A DNA stretch of 64,000 bases from Cinnamomum chago. Taxonomy: Eukaryota; Streptophyta; Magnoliopsida; Laurales; Lauraceae. Every line of letters starts with the position of its first letter. Position 1 is the first letter of the stretch. Shown here piece after piece: positions 56,332 through 64,000 of this stretch. The notes below the pieces were generated by a model that did no database searches, had not been told where the DNA came from, and saw nothing but the letters and a program-made list of their open reading frames with translations. The stretch spans positions 66,119,922-66,183,921 of the forward strand of contig CP142456.1 of the NCBI GenBank assembly GCA_038049695.1, given 5' to 3'. The translations under genes and the position numbers were made by a program.

Positions 56332-58587
56332 ATGCCCAGAAGAAAAACCAGAAGAAGGAGAAAGAGAAGAAGTAAAAGCCTCTCCCTTTCCCTCTCCCAC
56401 CCCAAAAACCCTAACCCTAACCCTAGCCCTAGCCCTAACCCTAGCCCTAACACAATGCCTTCCCAATCCCCCTCCCAGGACTCCGATCCCGCCCAAATCC
56501 CACAAACCCTAGAAGACGATCAAGGCGAAAAACCGGAAGGCGAACAAGAAGAAGCCGAATCCGAGCCCCAGCCTCTCCTCCCCGCGCACGATAGCGGCGA
56601 CCCCCCTGCGCCCGATAGCGGCGACCCCCCCGCCCCCGATTGCTGCTGCCCCCCTGCGCCCGATGGCCGCGACCCCCCTGCGCCCGATAGCGGCGACCCC
56701 CCTGCGCCCGATAGCGGCAACGACCCCCCTCCCCCTCCTCGCAAAGTCGGAGGCAAGCGTAAGAAGCCCTCTCGCAAGCAGAAAGCCAACGTGGAGAAGA
56801 AGCTCCGCCTCCTCCGTCACCACCTCTGCCCCACCCCCTTCATCCCCGCCAAAACCCTAGATCTCCCCAAGCACGAAAACCTCTTCAAAACCCTAGGCCT
56901 CTGGGAGTTTGCCTCCCTCGATCTTGACTGCGAAGCCCTCCGCCCCGACCTCCTCGCCCTCCTCATCGCCAACTATGACCCCGCCGGCCGCTGCTCCTAC
57001 GTCCATGACCAACGCATCAACGTCAGCCGCGCCTCCCTCGCCCGTGCCCTCCACCTCCCCTTAAAGAAGGACAAGGCAGATCCGGGTCTTGATGGAGCTA
57101 TCACCTCTGAAGAATCCATCCCCGTTGTCTCTGAATTCGTGTCCAATTACATGCTTTTGCATGAGGACGATGCGTGGATGATGCCGGAGGAGGTGATGGT
57201 GTCCGAGCGGTTGCTGAGAGAGGGGCGGTTTGAGAAGGTGGATTGGGCTGGGTTGATGTGGTTCATGGTGGAGAGGGAGCTCATGGATGCCCCCGAATCG
57301 GGGTCTTGCTACTACGCCGCCCATTTGCAGCGATTGATCAGGTCCCAGAAGCCGGATATTTTTACTTTTAAGGAAGATGATGTGGAGGAAGTCTCAATGG
57401 ATGAAGATGAGGATGCGGGCGTGGCAAAAATCGAGAGTGTGGATGATTTTGGGGGAGATTGTTTGGAGGCTCAGCGTGTTGAGTTGAGTTTAGGGCAGGA
57501 GAATGGCGAAAGGGAGCACACTGGTGGGGAGAATTTGATGCAGTTTCAAGAATCTAAAGAAGTGGTAGAAGGGCAGTGGTTTTTGAATGAGAGGAACATT
57601 GGGGTTGAGCATTCTCTGCGGCATTGTAATTTAAATGTACTTGGCAATTCAGAGTGCGAGCAGGTGGAAAAAGAAGAGGTTGAAGAGGAAAGGTATGAAC
57701 ATACCATGAAATTCCCTAAACTAGAAAGGTTAGAATCTGTTGAACTTGATCAAGACATGGAGCCAGCTAATGTTACTTATGGCCTATCTGTCAATGCTAT
57801 TGATCCTTCTTCTAGTGATTTTTTTACGCCAAGGGCGGACATGCACAAGAGCATGTTGTTAAGTGCAGGTGGGTTGCCTATGTTTGGAAATTCTTGCAAG
57901 AGGGAGATGGATGATGAGGAAGAGACCCGCCATCTCTCTCACTTTGATCATGATAGGAAAGGGAAGACAAATGGCCCTTGGGACCATGCGCAAGAGGGAT
58001 TCTCCATGTGTATAGAACAAGCGCAGAGCTGGCTGAATAGAGCTGTAGCAATGCACGAAGAGAAACAAGAGGCGCATACGCGTGCCCACATGAATGTGGA
58101 GTACCTGGCTGCGCAGCTCCAGCAGAGGGATAACATTATACATTCCATGGAGAAGAGTATGTTGGAGGAAAGGAGTAAAAGGCAAGTGGAGGTTTATCGG
58201 CTGGAACGTGAACTCTGCGTCATGACCCAGCTGATACATGGTTATAAGAAGGCTTTGAATGAGACTCGCGCTCAATTTGCGGAGTACAGAGAACGATTTC
58301 AGCAGCCTGATGAGCCTATTTACAAGGATGTTGGTGGAAATGGTGGTCTTGTTCTGAGCATCATGGAACTGGAAAAGCAGCGGTTGAAGAAAGAAGAAGA
58401 GGAGAGGAAAATGTGTTTTGCAATTGAAGAGAAGCTCAAGGCTTTTGAACAGGACTGGCTTGTTAAACTTGATTCATATGCTGACCAGGTTGATTTGTTA
58501 AATAAGAGGTTCCTAAAAATTGCAGAGGAAGCTGGACTTCTCAAAGAAAATAGCAAGACAAAACATGTGACAACCGGAAGTGAGTAA
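56332..58587 (+). CDS. Uncharacterised plant coiled-coil protein, probably nuclear
   Basis: A 751-residue open frame with strong coding character and no breaks. I do not recognise a named gene. N-terminus: basic KTRRRRKRRS, then a low-complexity NPNPSPSP stretch encoded by telomere-like CCCTAA/CCCTAG repeats. The second ATG, Met42 at 56,455, may be the true start, putting the telomere-like repeat in the 5' leader. Residues about 85-130 are six DSGDPPAP-type octapeptides (24-bp units), followed by a basic patch (GGKRKKPSRKQK) that could be a nuclear signal. Residues about 190-255 form a folded segment (LFKTLGLWEF, DLLALLIANY, INVSRASLARALHLPLK). The middle is acidic. From about residue 570 onward there is a long coiled coil (AAQLQQRDNIIHSMEKSMLE and VYRLERELCVMTQLI, then FRERF-like and LEKQRLKKEEEERK helices). 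A GTGAGT overlaps the last codons, so a spliced alternative end is possible. This is the only intact gene in the window. Confidence 0.88.
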   Translation: MPRRKTRRRRKRRSKSLSLSLSHPKNPNPNPSPSPNPSPNTMPSQSPSQDSDPAQIPQTLEDDQGEKPEGEQEEAESEPQPLLPAHDSGDPPAPDSGDPPAPDCCCPPAPDGRDPPAPDSGDPPAPDSGNDPPPPPRKVGGKRKKPSRKQKANVEKKLRLLRHHLCPTPFIPAKTLDLPKHENLFKTLGLWEFASLDLDCEALRPDLLALLIANYDPAGRCSYVHDQRINVSRASLARALHLPLKKDKADPGLDGAITSEESIPVVSEFVSNYMLLHEDDAWMMPEEVMVSERLLREGRFEKVDWAGLMWFMVERELMDAPESGSCYYAAHLQRLIRSQKPDIFTFKEDDVEEVSMDEDEDAGVAKIESVDDFGGDCLEAQRVELSLGQENGEREHTGGENLMQFQESKEVVEGQWFLNERNIGVEHSLRHCNLNVLGNSECEQVEKEEVEEERYEHTMKFPKLERLESVELDQDMEPANVTYGLSVNAIDPSSSDFFTPRADMHKSMLLSAGGLPMFGNSCKREMDDEEETRHLSHFDHDRKGKTNGPWDHAQEGFSMCIEQAQSWLNRAVAMHEEKQEAHTRAHMNVEYLAAQLQQRDNIIHSMEKSMLEERSKRQVEVYRLERELCVMTQLIHGYKKALNETRAQFAEYRERFQQPDEPIYKDVGGNGGLVLSIMELEKQRLKKEEEERKMCFAIEEKLKAFEQDWLVKLDSYADQVDLLNKRFLKIAEEAGLLKENSKTKHVTTGSE
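56408..56451 (+). repeat. Telomere-like CCCTAA/CCCTAG repeat at the gene start
   Basis: Seven consecutive CCCTAA or CCCTAG units, out of the plant telomere phase CCCTAAA by one base. Similar 'telo-box' sequences are common in plant 5' leaders. Here they fall inside the frame if the first ATG is used. Confidence 0.85.
56590..56720 (+). repeat. 24-bp coding minisatellite (DSGDPPAP)
   Basis: About six units of GATAGCGGCGACCCCCCTGC plus GCCC, in frame with the host gene. Variants encode DCCCPPAP and DGRDPPAP. The repeat length is a multiple of three, so copy number can change without breaking the frame. Confidence 0.9.
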
Positions 58588-61500
58588 TCTAAATATGTTA
58601 GAATCAGACCTCTGCATACAACCTTTATTTCGTCTTTCAAAAATCTAGGTATCTCTGTTGAGGACTTTGTGCTAGTCATGATATCTAAATGAAGTGCTAT
58701 AAACATGTGCATTATATCTTCTGCTGTGATGTTGTCCTAATATTATCTATGACATTAAGTATAGTGTTATTAGAAGAAATCTCATTTATCCTGTTTGTTG
58801 CATTATGGGTTTATTCATGTTGTCACACTAATTAATTGGTGATGTTGTCTATTCTCAGTTATGAATTGCTTTCACATGTTCTAGAAGTTTTCTTCATACT
58901 ATGGTGTCAGACTCTTTGTATTATTATGTTTTTGTAAACATGCTTGATGGTGGTATATGCTGTTGATAGTTTCTACTTTTTCTGACATGATTTTTGAGGG
59001 ATACTTGCATCTCAAAATGGACATGGTTATAATAGTAATGTGGCGATCCTCTCATTTGAGAGTTGTATGTGGGACCTCCTTGTGTTGGGAATCTTCTGTG
59101 GAAAATGGCAATTGTTGGGGTTATCTAGAGATTAAGGAACATGTTGCTATAGAGGAAGCGCATGTTGTGACTTCTAAATGCGGTGCACTCTGCCACTAGA
59201 ATTCTTGGATTGTGGTTGGCATTTTCTGCTGAGGCTTTCAAAACACGACCATTACGAATAGCATGGTAAACAAATGGCTTTAGAGCAATTTATTTTGCCA
59301 TTTGGGGAGATGGTCTCATGGTTTGAAACATTGATTGACATGGGCACGGATTGGCCAATACATACCGGTATCGGCCGGGACAGAACCAATAACTGTATAT
59401 TAATAGGGCTCGGTCTCGCATTGCTGATTTATTAGCCATTTCTGCTAATATTTTCAAAAATATCGGCAGAGACCGATATATCAATCAATGTTTTGAAAAT
59501 ATCGGCTGACATCTTCTTCCATTGCAACCATCTTCCTTCACTTTTTCTCTAAAGAAAATTATAGATTCAAAGAGATTTCATTGCACCATGTGGGCTACAA
59601 CTCTTGCAGGAGATTGTTTGGTGGTATGTATTTTGTGTTCTCTTCCCAATTGTTTTTGAAGTTTTTTTCTTCAAATTGCTTCCTATTCATGTTTGATGTA
59701 GATTCTAGAAGCAAATCTTCATAATTTTGAGCAATATTTCTATTTTTGGATTTTTCATGATTTTTACCCGATTTATTATTATTATTTTTTCAAATTAAAA
59801 TTTAAAAAACTCAACCAAGGCCTTGCATTGAGTTAGATTTGGTTGTAGGTTCGTACTTTGCTTAAATATGTTGATTTTGATCATAGATCTAAAAATTTTA
59901 ATTTTGAGATTTTGGCGCTTAATTTTTTGACAATGCTTTAGATTTTCTTGTAGGTTCTTAGCTTGCCATAGATCTAGTGATTTAGAGCCTAGATGTAGTG
60001 GTTCTGAGTTTTTTAAAAAGAAATCATAAAGAATGTGTTTTTTTTTTTTTTTGGATGGTTATTGTCATTAACAAAAAGAAGCAGTATGTTATCCAAAAAA
60101 AAAAAAAGAAGCAGTATAGGAGAACTATACTGACATGATAGAGCCATCCAAAAGGAAAAAGGAAATAACAACAGATCCTCTCTGAGCCACCCAAAAGAAT
60201 TTACAATCCTTCATGGCCAAAAGCGATTTCCTTCCACTTGAGCATAATCTGGTCTAACCAGTAATTTTGAAATTGTTCAAGGTTCTATATTCAATGTATG
60301 CTTCATAAATGTTGATTTCCATGTTCTTTGGTTCATATATTTTGGATTTCAAGGTCAACCACAATGACAACCAATACCATGATTTGAACCATCATGGTGA
60401 CACTTGATTTGCATCAACTATCACAACCATGAAGGTGGTTCTTGGTAGTTTTGAATTAAGACCTACTTCTATGCTAGAAAGGATCACAAACATGATCCTA
60501 TTGTAACTTGGTTCTAGCCTTTTTTTCTTTTTCTTTTTGAATGGGACTTGGTTGCCAGAACTGTAGTTTAGGTGGGGAGCGGAATATTAGAGTACTTTCT
60601 ACTCTCTTAGTTAAATCCATGTTACTCATTGGAATTTGTAGGCTTCGACCATGACACCTGAAGTTGTGCTCCGCATTGATACTCATCAAATGGCTCATTC
60701 CCTTGTAATCACTAACCACCGTCAGTGGGCTCCACTCAACCACAACATGTAAAGGATCTTAGACTTGAACAGTGTCAATGTATTGTTGACCTCCACATAC
60801 TCCACTCTGTGAGCGTTGATCATTTGCACCTTAACTAGAACCAGAGCTCATCCTCATTTTGTTTGTACTTGATGATGAACCACTTGAGGGTCTCTGACGT
60901 TCTTCCATTTAGTCTTCCTCTCTCTGTATTGACAATCCTTAACCTTGAGTGGTCTTAGTACCCTTCGTTGCTCACTTAGACTGGAGTTGGTTCTTCAGCC
61001 ACTCCTTCGCTGATGAAGCGATAATGATGACAGTTGCGTTCTACAATGGGATGAGGGGGCCTTACCCCTCGTGCATTCCGATGTCAACCTTTTTTCATCT
61101 CATGCCATCCTTGTCTCTCACACTAGGATTCTGAAGTTTAAGGCTCATTGTTCATTACAATATGTGGTTAAGGGCATGAAACCTATGAAGATGAGATCAT
61201 AAAGATGGGCATACAACTATAGCTGTCAATTTTGTTTTAGTCCCCATTTTGGTCTGGCCTCTCAAACAAAATATTTCGGTTTTTCAGAATTTCGGGGAAA
61301 ATTTTCGAAGTAAGTTTTTTGGAAAAATATAAAAATATATAATATGCAAAATAATAATAAAATAAGTGCTAAATTTTTAGCGTTATATTTAAATTTGGCG
61401 AAGTTCTTATTACACCCACAGAGAGTCCTACATTATTAGCATACCAATATCATGAGGTCTTAAAAAAATGTAAAAGAGAAACATAAAAGACAGGAGTTTT

Positions 61501-61971
61501 TTTGAAAAGATAAAGAAAATATAAGGGCATAATGGCAAAGGTGATTTTCTTTTGACCTTGCCAAAAGTTTCCAGAGAATTAAGCTGCAAGGCTGTCTTGA
61601 GACAATTTGAGGCCTAAAGCGACAATCCTAAATGAGGCATCAAAATATCTGTTCTTCTCTCTGTTTATTTATGTATTTATTTTAAGTTTTGAGTAGTGAT
61701 TCGTATTTTCTAGTAGACATATATATTATTGATGAATAATAACTATTAATATTTACAAATAAAACGAACACTAACTATAATAAACATATACAATACAAGC
61801 TTGGGATTAAAAAAATTCCTAAAAGCATAGAACAATAGAATTTGATTTAGTGATTTATCATTGTTGGCCACAAAGATTATAGATGTGGATGAGTTTTAAA
61901 TTTGATGCAGCTTCTTCAATATGAAAAAAAAAGAAAAGAGAATATATTTGAGTTAGTGAGTTATGATTAAC
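58588..61971. other. Non-coding stretch after the host gene
   Basis: Contains the probable 3' UTR and then AT-rich DNA with repeat-like words (ATATCGGC and ATACCGGTATCGGCC near 59,360-59,510; a T/A-rich insertion near 60,040-60,110). The frame at 58,957-59,199 has no recognised domain. No gene called. Confidence 0.5.
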
Positions 61972-62117
61972 ATATATTACAAAAAATATATTATAGAAAA
62001 ATACCCGCATATATTATTAAAACATACCCAGATATATATTTTTTTATGATTAACATAGATTATAAAAAATATATTATAGAAAAATACCCGCATATATTAT
62101 TAGAACATACCCAGATA
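61972..62117. repeat. 73-bp tandem duplication
   Basis: TATGATTAACATA starts at 61,972 and again at 62,045. The copies share AAATATATTATAGAAAAATA and ACCCGCATATATTATTA with two or three differences. Confidence 0.9.
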
Positions 62118-62224
62118 TATTATTAAAAAAAAAGAGGCAAAACTAGATCAATAAATCCTTAAAGAAGATTGCTTTGGAAATTAAAAAAAAGTAGTTACAG
62201 AGAAAGGCAAGAGACAGAGAGGGT

Positions 62225-62536
62225 GATATCTTGTTGGGTTGCCTGTGGATGTATGACAAGAATGAAACTAATGGCATGCGCGACAATACCTACACATTCA
62301 TGCATGGTAACAAGCAAGTTACACTCTATCCTATGAAGCCGGCGCCACCAAAGAAAGGGTCAAGTTCTCGTATCGCCAAGGAAGCGCTTCAAGTGCACAC
62401 TATCTGCAAAAGCAACATAAAAAAGAAGAGCCGAGTTCGAGGTCGAACTTTTTTCCAACCTGGGGAGAATGATGCAGCGGCAATACCACATTGCAACAAG
62501 ACTCGTGGGCCACATGTGGGACCCATGAAATTCTAA
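62225..62536 (+). pseudogene. Ty3/gypsy pol fragment (segment between protease and RT)
   Basis: The frame reads LGCLWMYDKNETNGMRDNTY followed by FMHGNKQVTLYPM, the familiar 'G-R-P-W-x-Y-D..N-x-Y-x-F-x-x-x-G-K' segment found after the protease in many plant gypsy polyproteins. A basic tail follows. No RT or integrase is attached. The downstream 62,540-62,800, with TTTCCTATTTCCTAGTTTGA and TAGGGTTTAAGTTTC, resembles gypsy LTR sequence, so this may be the stump of an internally deleted element. Confidence 0.6.
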
Positions 62537-62539
62537 TTT

Positions 62540-62800
62540 TAATTGTTATTAGTTTTATTTTTAGCAAAGAATATAATTAGGATTAGTTTCTAATTTATTG
62601 TGTTTCCTATTTCCTAGTTTGATTAGGATAGTTTCTTAGGGTTTAAGTTTCTTTTACTATTTATATGGCTTTGTAGAGAATTATTTCTCATATTAGAATT
62701 GAGTTAATAGAATTCCCTGTGTGGATTTTTCGTTGGAGACTGTTTCTTCTTTGAGTAATTGTTCTTCAAAACCTTAATTGTGCTCCGGCACTTGCATCTT
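62540..62800 (+). mobile_element. Probable gypsy LTR remnant
   Basis: AT-rich sequence directly after the pol fragment with wording typical of gypsy LTR U3/R regions (GATTAGGATAGTTTCTTAGG, then TATTTATATGGC as a TATA-like element at about 62,660). No second copy in the window. Confidence 0.35.
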
Positions 62801-64000
62801 AACCCTATGATTGCATCAGTGAGAGAGTTAAGATTACCTGAGATAGAAAAGTGTTGGTGGAGATTGAACTTTCGGTAGACATGTTTTAATATGGCAAGAG
62901 AAACGGTTAGATGCTTTTGTGAGAAACAATTGAATTAAATGTGGCTCATTAATCTAGAAGAGAAACGTTCATTTTAAAAACCTCATTGGTGAGGTGGCAG
63001 GGAGTAGGTGGCAGGGAGTTGAGATTTGTTGGGATTTGAAACGACACTGTGCAGAGAAAAAGAATGACTATTGCTTTAATGCTTTTTTGGAATATGAAAA
63101 GATGGCTTTTGTGGGATGTTATGCTAATTACTATTATAAGGACTTTTTGTTTTTTGGTAGAAAAAAAAAAAGGATTGCAGCCGCTTTGATACTTTTTTAG
63201 AATGTGAAAAGATGACTTTAATAGGATGTAATACTATGGGGCCTTTTTTTGGGGGCCTAACGCAAGGGCTTTTCTTGCCTTACGGTCAAGCCGCCCTTAC
63301 TAGCTGTAAGATTGACAAGGGCATTTCCCTTTTTGGCTTTTCAGAAACTTGAAGAGATTCGAGGGAGGAGGAAGGGTTAGCTCGATGATATTGTGAGATC
63401 AAGAAAATAATTAACAATCACAAATTATTATATATGAAGCGAAGTGGATTCAATTTCCAATTTCACTGTTAATTTCAAATTTGATTTTGACTCTTCTCAT
63501 GTCGACCTCCTACTAATATCACTCATTAATCCTCCTACTAATATCAGCCCTATTAATAACGTTCTTTTTACTAATTCAACGTTACAAAAACTCTTTCCTG
63601 TTCTCTCTGTGTTTCTATTCACGTCTCTACATTTCCTACCTTTAAACGACACGAGCCCTTTCCTCTTCTCCATCCTCCCTAATAAATAACTCATTGATTT
63701 TTTTTATTAGGGTTACACTCTAAACTATTTCTATCGATTTTTTATTTTAGACCTTTACATTATAACTACCACTAATTACATTGATCGTGCTTAGCACGGG
63801 GGGCTTTCGCTAGTAAATTATGAAACTGAAAGTTCAGATTGCACCTCTTATATATAAGCTCAGTTTGGGAATTAGAGGTGACTCTAGGCCTTGTTACAAT
63901 CCCACAATGAGTATATGTGGGAGAGGTGTTGGCCGAATGATTTGAATGGAGAGGTGACCTCATTCAATGATTTGAATGGAGTATAGGTGGGAGAGGTGTT
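62801..64000. other. Non-coding right end of the window
   Basis: Short diverged direct repeats occur (GAATATGAAAAGATGGCTTT at 63,088 and a similar copy at 63,199; GGTGGGAGAGGTGTT-type words at the extreme right). A GTGCTTAGCACGGGG hairpin lies near 63,788. No gene recognised. Confidence 0.5.

Noticed and set aside
56212..56823. Minus-strand Gly/Ala-rich frames
   Set aside because: Antisense of the DSGDPPAP and CCCTAA coding repeats.
58957..59199. Extra 3' exon of the host gene
   Set aside because: No convincing acceptor and no continuation of the coiled coil; only the GTGAGT at the stop hints at splicing.

Overview
The window is plant nuclear DNA, most likely from a eudicot. It is AT-rich, has GT-AG introns, and carries angiosperm transposon families (Tekay chromovirus, SIRE-like Copia, TRIM, MULEs, hAT, tRNA-derived SINEs). 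I cannot name the species. Only one well-supported host gene is present, at 56.3-58.6 kb. Almost everything else is nested and degraded transposable elements, so this is an accessory, repeat-dominated region.

Layout. 0-5.5 kb: a Ty3/gypsy element resembling the Tat lineage on the minus strand (LTR and primer-binding-like site near 4.65 kb), with an antisense additional gene of the 'putative gypsy type transposon' family on the plus strand and a 91-94 bp tandem repeat. 5.5-13.6 kb: non-coding DNA with two SINEs, a MITE-like inverted-repeat element, a nested-hairpin repeat and simple repeats. 13,669-25,564: MULE-1, a FAR1-type Mutator-like element of 11.9 kb with about 410-490 bp terminal inverted repeats and a 10-bp direct repeat at the flanks. 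It holds a broken FAR1/SWIM transposase (minus) and a convergent GRF-zinc-finger gene (plus), and is interrupted by a complete 4.3-kb non-autonomous Copia element (14,347-18,620, target duplication GAGCT). 25,768-27,627: a non-autonomous hAT element with a perfect 8-bp target duplication.

29,913-50,240: MULE-2, 20.3 kb between short terminal inverted repeats and a 9-bp target duplication. It has a MuDR-type transposase pseudogene (plus) and a convergent multi-exon gene joining a plant mobile domain to a Ulp1-type cysteine protease (minus). Between the two genes lies an array of about 98-bp units built around a GTCGATATCGAC-like palindrome, and the same palindrome also sits just inside both ends of the element. 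MULE-2 was later invaded by a Tekay retrotransposon (intact 3.1-kb 3' LTR, pol with two stops, gag/protease missing, truncated 5' LTR) and a 524-bp TRIM, and it contains a 195-bp tandem satellite.

50.2-56.1 kb: non-coding, with one SINE, a MITE-like element, a dispersed repeat and a possible orphan membrane-protein exon. 56.3-58.6 kb: an uncharacterised coiled-coil protein gene with TATA box and telomere-like start region. Its N-terminal segment resembles the domain encoded by the Copia element nested in MULE-1. 58.6-64 kb: non-coding apart from a gypsy pol fragment at 62.2 kb.

The most interesting signals are two unrelated MULEs with the same two-gene convergent plan but different passenger genes (GRF finger versus mobile-domain/Ulp1), and the palindrome array shared between the centre and the ends of MULE-2.
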